A stretch of DNA of 64,000 nucleotides from Chanos chanos. Its lineage: Eukaryota > Chordata > Actinopteri > Gonorynchiformes > Chanidae. Below are positions 19,250-31,598 of the stretch, piece by piece (the first letter of the stretch is position 1; each line of letters starts with the position of its first letter). The position numbers and the translations under genes are program-made. The notes under the pieces were generated by a model. That model did not search any database and had not been told where the DNA came from. It saw only the letters and a list, made by a program, of their open reading frames with translations. The stretch is taken from NCBI RefSeq assembly GCF_902362185.1, contig NC_044502.1, positions 8,889,522 to 8,953,521 of the forward strand. Reading direction: 5' to 3'.

Positions 19250-19504
19250 AAGGGATAGTTCACCGATTTCAAAATTTGCTAACTGCTCCAATTTTACAAA
19301 TGACTTGTTTGGTCTCTTAATGAATAAAATAAAATAATAAAAATGTTATATTACACCAGTGGTCCAATCAGAATTGAAAGTGTCCCAAATATGCATGGTT
19401 TCAGTTGCATGGCAACAAACATAATATAGAGTTCGTGATTAGCTCAACAATACTTATCTGACATAACCCAGCAATAAATTTTAAAATGTGGTGAACTATC
19501 CCTT
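19250..19504. mobile_element. Short nonautonomous DNA transposon (MITE) with 15-bp terminal inverted repeats
   Basis: The left end AAGGGATAGTTCACC (19250-19264) is matched base for base by the inverted right end GGTGAACTATCCCTT (19490-19504), giving a 255-base element with no coding capacity. This end sequence is typical of short inverted-repeat elements widespread in teleosts (Angel-like MITEs, named from memory). I see no clear target-site duplication, so the insertion is probably old. The interior is AT-rich. Confidence 0.8.
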
Positions 19505-19955
19505 GGTTAACTTATCTTAGGTTTTTTCACACTACTTGGTTTAGAGAGGATGATTAAGAAACTGATACACGTGATCTTTTTGTGTAGGTCTATCAGACCA
19601 CAGTTTCATCGACAATACTATGTAAACTTTGAAATGTACTTAAAGGAAGAAAAAAACAAAACAAAAAAAAAAACATCAGAAAACCACAAAAGGTCTATAA
19701 TAACCTAAGGAAAAAAAAAAAAAAAAAAGTATTGATATCTTCAAAAAAGAAAAAGAAAAAAAAAATTAAAATGTGTTAGTAGGAAGTAAGGAAGTAACTT
19801 ATGAAGCAATGCTATGATGACTTCTTTCCAGCATCGCTTAAACTATCTTATCTCTGTTCTTGGGTCAGTGTTAGTGAGGTTTTTTGTTTTTTTTTTGCTA
19901 AGGTTTTGGTGTAGTGTGTGCCCAGGCACTGACACTATGTCTGTAAATACATTTA

Positions 19956-19961
19956 AATAAA
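19956..19961 (+). other. Polyadenylation signal of bmerb1
   Basis: AATAAA in the context TTTAAATAAAAG, followed within 30 bases by T-rich sequence. It is the last plus-strand signal before the convergent marf1 3' end. Confidence 0.55.
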
Positions 19962-22900
19962 AGTTATCTTTCTGGATCTTCTACTCTTAGTCACTTCAGT
20001 GCTCACGACTCAGTTATCTTTGGAATGTGCTTGCTTGAAAAAAAATCGGTTTCATCGTGCCAGATTATCTGGGACGTGAAACACAGCAAGCCCCGGAGTA
20101 CCGTTCTTATCCAAAAGGATCATCGGTAGCATATGGAGAGTGCAGGAATGCAATTAAATCCAGGACACGCTGGTGATGCTTGTGAAATTTATTAAACAGA
20201 AATCGTTTGGTCCCTTCACATAATGAAACTGCTACAGTGACTTCTCCTTTAGGGCGATGAGAGAGCAAGGCAAGTGTGAAGAAAACACAGAAGAAAAGTA
20301 GTTCATTTTGAAGGAAAACCAAAAAGGCAGAAGCTTGGAAGGAGGCTCAAAGTTAATACCAAGACGATCTGCTGAGAAGCATAACCAAGAGCTGTTGGTT
20401 GCGGTCCTTGGCCAAGTGTATACAGAAATTGCAATTTAACTTTTCACATTTTTTTTTTACCTCAAATTTTCCATTCAATTTAGGTTTCAGACTGTCTTGG
20501 TACCATACAATGTTTATATCAATGCACAAAGATAAACCTGATTCATACAGGGGGGGAAAAAAAAAAGAAAAAAGTGTAGACTACAGACTGCATACACAAA
20601 TATGCCTGACCACCTTTTAAACAGGCACAACTGTAGGGTTATCCTAAATTAAAGGCAGTATTAGATGAGAGAAAAAGAAACAAACACACAAAGAAAAAAA
20701 AAAAAAAAAGCCCCCAAAATGTAGATGCACACACACGATGAAAACTGCCACCGTACAAGCAAATGTTTATTTCTTTTTTTTTTTTTTCCTTCTCCGCTTT
20801 ACAACAGAACACCAACATCTACATGAAACAAAGCTATGCAAAAGTGCATAGTTAAACCAGCCAGTTCAGTTTATTTTGTGAAGACAAATTAAAGTTCAAT
20901 TTTTTTATTCTCCTCCGAGTTAATTGTCACTGTTGTCTGAGCAGGGTCAATCTGATTGCCAATCATTGTCAAACAAGCTGTCAACCAAACGTTTAGGAGC
21001 ATAACCTGAAGCTAAACAGGGCCTCAGCTGACTCAGCACTGATGGGAGTCTTCATGAAAAACAAAAACAAAACAAAACCATTGGGCCTTTTCTAATAGTT
21101 AAAATTACTACTAAAATTCACAGAGGGTCTATTCATTTTGTGCCAAATAAACATCGGAGATCAGAACGATCGCACTGGGATTTTAATGGGCCGTCATTCT
21201 CCCGTGGCAAGTCACTAAATTAAGAACACTGCGCTGAAAAGTCAAGTCCATAAATACAAGCACGCTGGACCGCTGAACTACGATGAAACTAAAAGCTACT
21301 GCAGTGTTTTAGCACATAGAAATTAAGACAGGGCAGTCATTTTCATGATCAAGAAGATATCAGCAACAAGAGATACTGACCATATTTCAAATCTACGACT
21401 AAATTTCAGATGCTAACACAGAGCATATGCATCCTGATATAGGATTTTCCATCTTCTCCTTGCTTCTGCAGTCTCCCTCTAGCAAAGCTCATACAAAATT
21501 AGCACGTCTAGGTATGTTCCCCTGAATGGCACCCTCAACACCCCCAAGTCCCTCCAGGACAGCATTTGGTCAAAGGTCTCTGACGAACACGCGCAAACAC
21601 ACACAAAACGACGTCATGACGGAACAAAAACGAAAAAAAACAAACAAAACGAAACAAAAAAAAAAACACCAACAACAACTGACTACACGTCTAGAGTCGG
21701 GGGATTACTGTGGTTGCTCTCCGTCTCTCTGTCCGTAGCGCCGCGGCTGATACAAACCATTGTAAAAGCCCAGCTCTGCCCGTAGAAACTCAGAGGGCCT
21801 CTGTATGTCCCGCTGATGAGCTGTGTCTCGGTGTGAGCTAGCGTAATCCCAGACTCTTTTACCTCCTAAAAACCATCATTCCTCTTCATAAAAATGACAC
21901 AAGCCTACATTTAACTCCTCCGATTACAATAAAAGAAAAAAAAAAAAGTTGTGACCCACGCCAGACGCAGAACTCAAGGTTAAAAGGAAAAAACCTTGGC
22001 GTTTCCGCGGAAACAAGGTCGCGACGGCATCGCCGCCCATGCCTCTCCTTCCGGTGGAAACGCAGGAATCAGGCTCATCAAGAAATGCAGCTCGTCAACA
22101 TTTATGAAAAAATGTCACCCTTGATTTTTCACCCACGCGAGAAATTATTTATGCACAACATGCATAGAAACATTTCAAACCAACCACTGACTTAAGTGTA
22201 AGCTGCATTCCACACCGCTACAACTGAAAAAAAAGGAGTCCTATTACGCACATAAACAGTTCAACTGATACTTTTTGGTCCTCCATTCAGGCCACCGAAG
22301 CCTGTTCCTGGAGGTTCTGAAGGAGTGAACCTGGCCTTCAGATGTCTCAAATACAAACTTCTCAGAGGTAAACTTCAAACTCAAAAGAACTTTAGGACAC
22401 AGAGACCAGACCTTAAAATGATCCTGCCCATCATTAGCGTTGAGTGCCAGACAGAGAAACCCCTAGGTATGAGCCAAGCCTTCGAGTCTTCGAGACTGTC
22501 GACAAGGTGAAGCTCCATGTAGCACTGACAAAGGTGTTAAACACCTCTCCGCTCCATTTGACTTCTTTAAAAAAAGGTATGGTGGAGTGGGGTTCAGTTA
22601 AAACATCTGCCTGTGACTAGATCATGGGGAAAAAAACAAGTTGAGGGCAACTACGGGGGAAATAGATCTCTACTGAGTTCTAAAGAACAGAAAACGCAAA
22701 CGCCAGGAGGTGCCCGAGGGGAAAGCGAAGAGAAGAAACCTTCACGTTTAAAATTGAACCTGTCCAAGATTCATGCCCTGCAAAAAACCAACCAACCAAA
22801 CAATGCTGCCCGCTAAAGATGGAGGGAGTCACACGACCTTCGTGTCCCGGCGATCAACGGAAAAGAAAAGAAGAAAAAGAAAAAAAAAGGGGGGGGGGGG

Positions 22901-23638
22901 GTGGCTTCCGCTTCACCTGTTAACAAAAAACACATTCTCCAAGAACAGCAATAAGAAAAGGAATTCAGTAAGGAGGTACGTAGTGGGCATGTCTCCATTC
23001 CAGTAGAGTTAGCAATGACAAGACTTTCCATTCTTTTTGGACAGGAATCCAAATGCGAAATTACTAAAAATAAAAAAAAGTGTTTCGCTAGAAAACGTAT
23101 CAAATGACAGAAACTTGCCAGGCCATGATTCCTCGAGATACAAAACGTAAGAAATGTAATTTGTAAAACACGCAGCTCCATCACTCAAACTTGACACTCT
23201 TGCTACAGTTTCAACCAACTCAGAGGAAATTGCTTCCACATTTTCTATTCACTTCTGCCGTAGACAGAATGGTAGGAACATTTCATAAATTTACCAGTAT
23301 TTTCTATAACACAGCCCCTAATCTGGTGGTATGCATGTGGCATTAAAAGGGAAAGTAGAAAACAAAACAAACAAACAAAAAAAATCCCACATAAGAAGAA
23401 CTGCGGCAACAACAATAACAACAAAACGGCGCGACAAGAACACAGAAGAGGTAAAGTTGAGCGATTTGAAAGTACAGGCATCAAAAGGGGACAATGCATG
23501 TGAGGTATAAGTGAGCCCATGTGTTGCATAGCATACAGTTGGCATCTTTTGGACAGAACACGTTAGGGTGCGGGGGGGGGGCTAACAGACGTGTCTTACA
23601 GGTTACAGTGGGAGATGTGCAGTGTGTGTGTGAAGAGG
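19962..23638 (-). other. Probable 3' UTR of marf1 and convergent gap
   Basis: No coding exon seen on either strand. On the minus strand AATAAA signals lie at 20188-20193, 20766-20771 and 20904-20909, so the marf1 3' UTR is probably 2.7-3.5 kb long. Homopolymer A, T and G runs are frequent (for example G at 22889-22901 and 23572-23581). Short open frames here show no known protein. Confidence 0.5.
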
Positions 23639-24217
23639 TCAGACAGAGGGTGAAGAGGCAAAAGAGAAGTTGGCCGCTAGTTTCACTTTGTTGCGTAGGG
23701 CTCTCTTACTCGGGCTGTCCGTGGATGACTGCTTGAGGTTAGGAGGTTGTGGTGGCTTGGTTACCACGGCATCTGATGAACCGGGAGCCAGGGCGACCAC
23801 GTTGGGTGGATTGCCTGGGTCTCGTAGGTTCTGGGCGCTTTCGCGGACACCGGAGGAGGCGGCGGCGGCGGTTTCCGGCCTTTCGGCCTCCGAGGGTGGG
23901 GGAGCGTGGAGGTTGGCGGCCGAATCAGACGGTATGGCCGCTGCCTGAGGCTGCCGATCCTGGACCGGCTCTGGCTCACCCCCGGGGGGAGGCGTCTGCT
24001 CCTCAAAGCGGATGAGGTCGGCCTGCTGGAGGAGGACAGGATCCGGGTGGAGCTGAGGGGAGGGGAGGCAGGAGGGGACAGGGCCGCACAGCAGGTCCAC
24101 TGGAGACCCTGAGTTCAGGCAGAGTAGCTCTGCCTCACCTGTACTGCCCGCTGAAAGAAGAGCCACACAACACAATGACCTCCACTAAATATTAAAACAC
24201 ACAAATCCATATTGTCC

Positions 24218-24249
<32 letters not shown>

Positions 24250-26538
24250 CCAGTGTGGAAAAACAAACAATGAACCGGTTTAGCGATTACAAAACTGAGT
24301 TCAGACGACATCGCTGACTTCCACACTGGCCAGACAGATGAAATGTAAATCTAACAAAATCATTTAATGTGTACGGAGCGCGTTTATATATAAACATACA
24401 TACCCGGGCTCTCTGTTCTAAAGCCCTTGGCGCTGTCTGGGGTCTCACTGCCCTCTCTCAGCCCCTCTGGCCCGGGCTGAGGACTGTCTGTAGTTGTGGA
24501 ACTACTTCGAGCTGAAAGGGGAAAAAAAAAAGAAAAAAAAACACACAGCAGAGACAGTCAGTCACTGTCCTGAGTCGGAGCAACACTTACATCAGCAGTT
24601 CATTCCTAACCCTGCGGTGCAAAGGCATGACAGGAGGAGAGCGTCCGGCTTGGTTTGACAGCGTAAGCCCTGGGCAGGACGCAACCGCCTATGAATAGCA
24701 GGTTCAAGGATACGCTGACTTGCCAAGCGCGTGGGGGGAGGGGTCTTAGGGGCCCCCTCGCGCAGATAAATATACACAATGCACGACACGCGTGGAAACG
24801 CGTATCTGTTCGACGTGACCCTCACCCTTCATGTCATTCTTCAGAACAATAATCTTCTTGTGTCCGTGGCCTTTGATCCACACGACCTATTCACAAACAC
24901 AGAAGTGCATCCTTTTAATACAGATTGTGTGCATATAACATATGGCAGTCAACATTAGAAATGTTGTTGTGCTTAATTGTATGCTTGATGCAACAGTGTA
25001 GTACTGAGCGTTGTTTAGATGGTGGGCAGATCAGTGACTCGTCTATATTGACCTGTGGTATGGCAGCCAATAGATCGTCCAGGGTGTTGTAGCCATAGGA
25101 ACGCGGCTGTAGCTCTCGGCTGGTGAACTTGCTGAAAGCTCCCCAGAACTCTGTGAGGAAGATCTGGTTGTAGTGGTAGGTGTGCAGGAGGGCACGGACG
25201 TTGCGGGCGAACTGGTAAAGCTTGGTCAGTCTCACTCGTTCTTCCTTATTCCCTTCCTCAATCTCACCTTCAAACAGCTGGAGCAGAGAGAGCGAGGAAG
25301 GATATTATATTACAGGACTACACACTAAAAACAGGAATTACTTCTTTGAAAAACAAAAGGCGCTGAAAAGATTTCCCACTACAGAACAGAACAATTATTC
25401 ATTCCACAAAACAGATTTAAAAACGGGTGTGCTCTCTTATTCCGGTTACACAAATCTGGATTGTACCGGACTGTCGCACCACTCAAGACGCACGTTTTCC
25501 CAAAGCGTTTCGTCTCACAGACAACGCATTTAACTCAAACTCTCACTGGCGTGCACGTGTTGTGTACCTCCACCAGGTAGGGCAGGCTCTTGAGCAGCTC
25601 GCCGAGGGAGACGAAGCCGTACTCGCAGGGGTTGAGCGGGGTGTCGTGGGCCGCCTCGTACTGGCCGCGGAGCTGGTCCACGCTGAGCCAGGCCTGGTCC
25701 TCAGGCAGAGCCATGAGCAGGGCCAGCATCTGAGACGTCAGGGCTCGCAGAGATTTCCGGTTGATCAGCTGCACCTCCCGCTCCTCTGCTCCGTCGACCA
25801 CCTGTCACACAAGAGCTCAGTCAGATAGTTCTGGAGAACAAGCCGGTGGCACAGGATTCTGGGGACTGTCCAAGAGTATAAAAGACACGAGAGGCCAAGA
25901 GTCACATTCACAAGACCCGAAATTCACTATAGAAACTGCTGTAAATAATTTTGCTTTAATATAGTTTTGACAGCAGTTTGAGTATGGATTTGAACTGGTC
26001 ACACGAGTACAATTTGAATTTTTTTGAAGTAGTGAATTTATTTCAGTGCCAAGCAGACAGAAGTCCCTGGCACCACCACCTCCGAGCCAGACAGTTCACC
26101 AGACGGCCAGGAATGGAAATCAATTCCCAAACTGTCGATTAAGCACCAAAATGAAAAAGTATAATAAGAGCTACACCCATAGCTACGACCAAAATAACCA
26201 AGACGCCTACGAGCCAGATCAATGAGCCAATTTTCACGCTGCTGAAAACAAATGATGAATCCCAGATTTTTGACCGGGCGCGGCTGGGAATGGCGGCTAC
26301 CTTGATGACATGGCAGAGTTTGTGGAGCAGGGCGGGCAGGGTGTTGGCGTCGTAGTCCTGCAGGCGGAGCCCGTAGCCGAAGGTCTTGCTGTACTCTCCC
26401 AGCAGCCTGCTCACGGCCAGACTGCCGTCCTTCTGGGCACGCAGCAGCTTCACCAGCTGGGCCGCGAGGGCCTTCACCCGCTCCACCTCCGTCAGCGTGA
26501 GGATCTTCTCCTCGCCGCACTCCAGCACCTGCCAGGGG

Positions 26539-26569
<31 letters not shown>

Positions 26570-27967
26570 TGACATGTGAAGAACTAATAAACACAAAGAG
26601 TCATCTTCTATCTAAACGTCTGTATTATAATGTTCCTGCTGGATACACGGCTGAAAAAAGTATTAATGTGATCGAGCAGCATCGTGGCGATAACGGCAAT
26701 ACAGTTTCCGGGGTAACATCTACTCACGGTGAGCACGTCGGGAATGGCCTCAAAGAGGTCCATGAGCTTGGTGAAGCCGTAGTAGATCAGCTTGCACTGG
26801 CGTCCAAAGTGGTGGTGGTAGGTGGGGATGAACTTGCTGAAAGGCATGCGGAAGTGAGGCTGGTGACGGAGCAGGTCCACCACCTCCTTTCCAAACTGCT
26901 TCGTCCTCTCCATCTCCTCTGCGGTTCTCTCTGGAGAGACAATACATCTTTGTGTGCATGCTTAAGCCTGTTCAACCGTGCAGATCAGAGCAATGCAAAT
27001 CAACCCGAGACAATCGTACACCAACTATTTTTATTTCTAAATACACAACAGGGACGCCTGTGAAGTGAGACAGCTCACCTCTTCTTGGCACGGATATGAC
27101 AGTGTCTGAATCCTGATGTGTGATGGTAACTGTTGTGTCTGGGATCTCTGCTAACAGATCCATTAGATCACACATCCCATAGTCAACGACTCGCCAGTCT
27201 CTGGAGAAGCACCTGGATTAGACGTACACAAAGTGTTCAGAAAACTCACACACGTACACACACTCCTTACAGTCCTGTGGTGCATATCAGAATTGTATTC
27301 CATTAGTTCGCCAGTTGAATTTGGTATGTTTCAGAGAACGGGTGTAAGTTGAAGTGGGGTGGTACTCACCAATGGTAGGCCTGCATGAAGTCTTTGATTA
27401 CCACTTGTTTGCTAGCTTGAAACTTTAGTAGTTTGAGCAGGTCCTGGGTGAAGCGTTTCACCTGGGCACGATGGGTGAGTGTCAACAGTCGCTTAGAGCC
27501 AAGGCCTAGAATCTGCAAACAGTCACACACATATCCCACGAACCAATCAATGAAACCCAAAGACCTTTCAATTAGTGTTAACAACAAAGAACAGCTCCCT
27601 AAGATCATCTCGGAAATCTTGTTTTCAGCTTATCATTGTAACACAGTTGCAATCTCTTAAGTTAGGTGAAGATGCAACATTACGCAAGACTGTATATTTC
27701 CCTCATGCAATAACATGCGCTTGTATGTGCGTGTGTGTACCTGCAGCACATGGGGAACAGCCTCCAGGAGCTCCAGGAGTTTGGAGTAGCCGTAGTCAGA
27801 CACTCTGCACTGCTTGGCAAAGTGGTGGTGGTAGGCAGGGATGAACTTGGTGATTGGCATCATACAGAAAGGCTGACTCTTCATCAGATCCACCACCTCT
27901 CTACTGAACTGGATCAGCTGAGGGTTCCCTACTGGACTCTTACAGCGCTGTAGCCACGGGTCTGCCC

Positions 27968-28004
<37 letters not shown>

Positions 28005-31000
28005 TTAAGAACACAACGAGCAAAGCAGAACAAATTCATGACAGTAAAACAATGTATCAATTATTTCATCGTGAGAATGATAAGCAAAGGAGACAATCAC
28101 AGGCAAAGGACATAATTTCTGAAGAGTTTTTTTTGTCTTGTCTTTAGAACCACAGTGTTAGGATACGGCAGCTGTTCAATAAAACGGCTGAGTAACCTCT
28201 GACAGGCCTTGAGCCTCACTACCCTGTTAACGGTTAAGTTGAAACGGCAGCTTTGGTGTGAAACAGGCAAAAACACCACCGCGATTTCACAGCGGCTCAG
28301 CTCTTGCCTCTGAGTTTTACAAATGATGCATGCAGCCCACTGTTTCTCTGGCACTGACTGGCAGCATGTGGCATGTCCACCCACACCGCATTCAGTTTAG
28401 CCATCTGCCACAGACAGGAAAAATCATGCCACCACCTTACCATTAAAAAGATGACACAAAACACCCAACCCTATACTGATGTGTTTTTTAAACTAAACCA
28501 TGGCCTCTTTATGAGATCTAATGGCATGACTACTGAATCAACTAATGACCTACTTAATGACAAGTATTTGCTTCAAAGAAATGGTGTTTTTACCTGCATT
28601 GGGTGGTGGGGGTTTGTTGTGTATCCATTTGATGACCTTAAACCCATTCTGCGCCGTTACTATGGTGATGCCAGGGATGCAGGTGATGAGGTGTTCCAGC
28701 GGAACACTGCCCTCCAGCTTACCCTCCTCCGCCACACTCAGGGGACTGAACTCTGCAGCATAGCATTCTGGGAAACTGCATTCACAGACAAGGATAAACG
28801 AGAGACGAAGCATCTTTTAATGACAAGTTATAAAGAGCAGAGAGAGGATAATCCTGGAGGGTACATGAATATGGTTTCACTAGATAATGTGGAGAAATGC
28901 TCATTCTGACAGGTTTATGTGGACTCTCATCTTCTTTACATTGGTCAGGAATGAGTTACACAAAACTTCAACAAAGTTAGGCAAACAAACGTAATATCAT
29001 TTAAGACTCTTTCGAAAATTCATCTGAAATTTTCCCCCTGAAAACCCTCACGGCATGTTTTTATTCCTCCTCTCCTTGACTAAAGAAACAGTGCGATGAG
29101 GACGCAGACGACCGACCTGAGCAGGGGGACAGTGCCCTCGTGTGTCTGTAGCAGGCTGTGCACGTGGGCGGCCAGAGCCTTCAGAGACACCACCACAAAG
29201 GGAATCTTATAGGTGTCTGGGTCATAGTCTGCCTCACTAAACAGGACAGGAAGAGAACACTTCAAGTCACGGGGGAGTAACTTTTATCAGAGCGAATCAA
29301 CAAAAGGGGCAGAACATGCACATGCACAAACACCACGCACGTACGCCCACACACACACACACACACACACACACCTAAAATTGTGCTGGGTGTAATGGCG
29401 TCTACAGACGGGCTCGTGGTACTCCAGCTCCTCAAAGACGACGGGGCTGCCGCTGGTAGAGGAGCCGTCCTGCGACTGAGAGGAGCCCAGGGGGCTCTGC
29501 CTGGACTGACTGCTGGGCAGGAGACACACCAGTCTCCCTCCACCCTGCTCCCGCACAGACACCACCTCAGGCAGCCGGTACAGGTCATTCACCACCGGTT
29601 TGCGACCAAACCTGGGGGGGGGGGGGCACAGGATACAGGATGTTAGTAAGCCAGTGTGGTTAGATCCTCTCGTGCTTTATCGTGATGCGAATATTCAAAA
29701 TGCACAGAGGAGGAGGAAAAAAAACCCAAAAACTCACTTTTTCTCATAGATCTCGGTGAACTTGAGTAAAGGCAGGCAGTTGGCGGGCGCATCCTGAAGA
29801 ACACTAATGATCTCTGAGCTGTGTGGGGGGAAAAAACAGATGTGAAAGAAAAGCTCAGTGAACAACACCACAACTCTTCCAACGCCCAGGGATCAGACAC
29901 GAGAGGGTGGGGGGGTGGGGGGGTAAGTGCCATCTGTGCCAGCAAAAGCAGAAAATAAGAAAGGAACACAGACAGATAAATACACTTTGGTTACTTCTAA
30001 CAAAAAAAAACAAACAACCCCCATAATCTTGGGAAGCTGGCTACATCTCTTACCAAGAAACGAAGCGATATTGCTGGAACCTCAGTAAAGTGTCTTAAAA
30101 AGGTACCTGAGGTTAGCCAGGGACTTATTGTTGGCTCCGGTCATGAGAGACACGTGGATACGTTTGTTGCCTATTTTGTAGCGATGCAGAACGCTGACGG
30201 CCCCGATGGCTTGCTGCAGGGAGCCCATCTGAACTATAGCCTTAAGCTGGTAGTCTGTGTGTGGGCTGAGCTCCACCTTCTTCACCTAAATTACACACAC
30301 ACACACACACACACGCACGCAAGCACGCACGCGAGAGAGGGAGACTATGAATTCACTCAGAACTAAGGACAAAAAAGAAATGGGTTTAAAAAAAAACAAA
30401 ACAAAAAAAAAAACAAAAAACAAACAGCTCAGGGACTTCTCTTTAGAACAGATATGACTGTCTGAGAACTGAAACTCTGCCCAGTCCTACCCGGCCATGT
30501 TTGGCAAAGGTATCCTGCAGGATTTGCTGCAGCTCTTTCCGGGACATTCTGTAATCGATGTTGGAAACCTGGACGTCTGCTCCGTCTGAGAAAGGTTCAG
30601 GCTGAGTGTCAGGACATGGGCTGCGGGATGGCACACTCAGGGGGGACGAGCGGTTCGATACGCAGGGAGACGCACTCCTGAGAGACGGTAAATGGACAAA
30701 TAAAAACGGGTAAAGGAGGAGTCACGGAGAAGGGAAGTCGTGTAAATTTACCCCTCGCTGGAAGAGGGGTGGGGGTGCTCTACTCTAATTGTACAGCATA
30801 AGAGAGCAAATGAGTGGTGTTGCTCTTGTGGAACATGATCCCTTTTTGAACTGGGTATAACTAAATTGATGCTTCAGTGAGTCTATGCAAAATGACCATG
30901 CGTGATGATGCAAGGTATTTTTGACGCCTCGTGACGCTCCACGCTTGTGCTTATCGTGCATCTGTGCATTCAGTCCTGGTCGCCTTAAGCACCCGCCTGT

Positions 31001-31560
31001 TACACCACATTCTCTCCATAATTACTCATCAGCAGAGTCTAGATAACAGTCCTAACAATCCAACCCATACACAGAACTATAAAAACCCCTGAGACTATTC
31101 TACTGTCTGCAAAAGAGCGCCTGTCTGCAAGCTTGCCGTTGCATCACTAAAGAAGATAACTCTCCAATGAAAGACTTTGCCTGAGTTCTTCATAATCTAG
31201 CACCTGTGTGTGTGTGTGTATGTGTGTGTGTGTGTGTGTGTGAGAGAGACAATGAGGGGACCGCTGGTTAAAAATGCATGTGTGTGCATGTAAGAGCTGG
31301 ACTGAAACATCTGTGTTTTTGGTACTCAGTCTCACCGGGAGGACCAGGTGCTCTGGGGCACGAGCAGGGGGCTGAAGGTTCGCTGTAGGCTGAGCTTGCT
31401 GAAGGCTGAAGGGGTGCTGACCTGGAAGTGCTCCATGGGTGAGTCAGCAGTGCTGCGCAGGTTAGGAGAGTCCCTCCTGCAAAAATTAAAAAAAAAAAAC
31501 AACTCTAAATGCAAAAACTCCACTGCAGCTCCTTGAGAGCCAAACTCGCCTGTTCCATCA

Positions 31561-31598
<38 letters not shown>

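Larger units (their letters stand above)
18226..19961 (+). other. Probable 3' UTR of bmerb1
   Basis: No exon is seen after the bmerb1 stop. The AATAAA at 19956-19961 is a good end point before the marf1 tail. The stretch includes a 14-base G run (18893-18906), a miniature transposon (19250-19504) and poly-A tracts (19650-19770). If the UTR runs the full length, the transposon is transcribed within it. Extent is inferred. Confidence 0.5.

Noticed and set aside
28373-28909. 178-codon plus-strand frame
   Set aside because: Lies opposite the conserved marf1 exon 28594-28775 and its introns, with no similarity of its own and ordinary composition.
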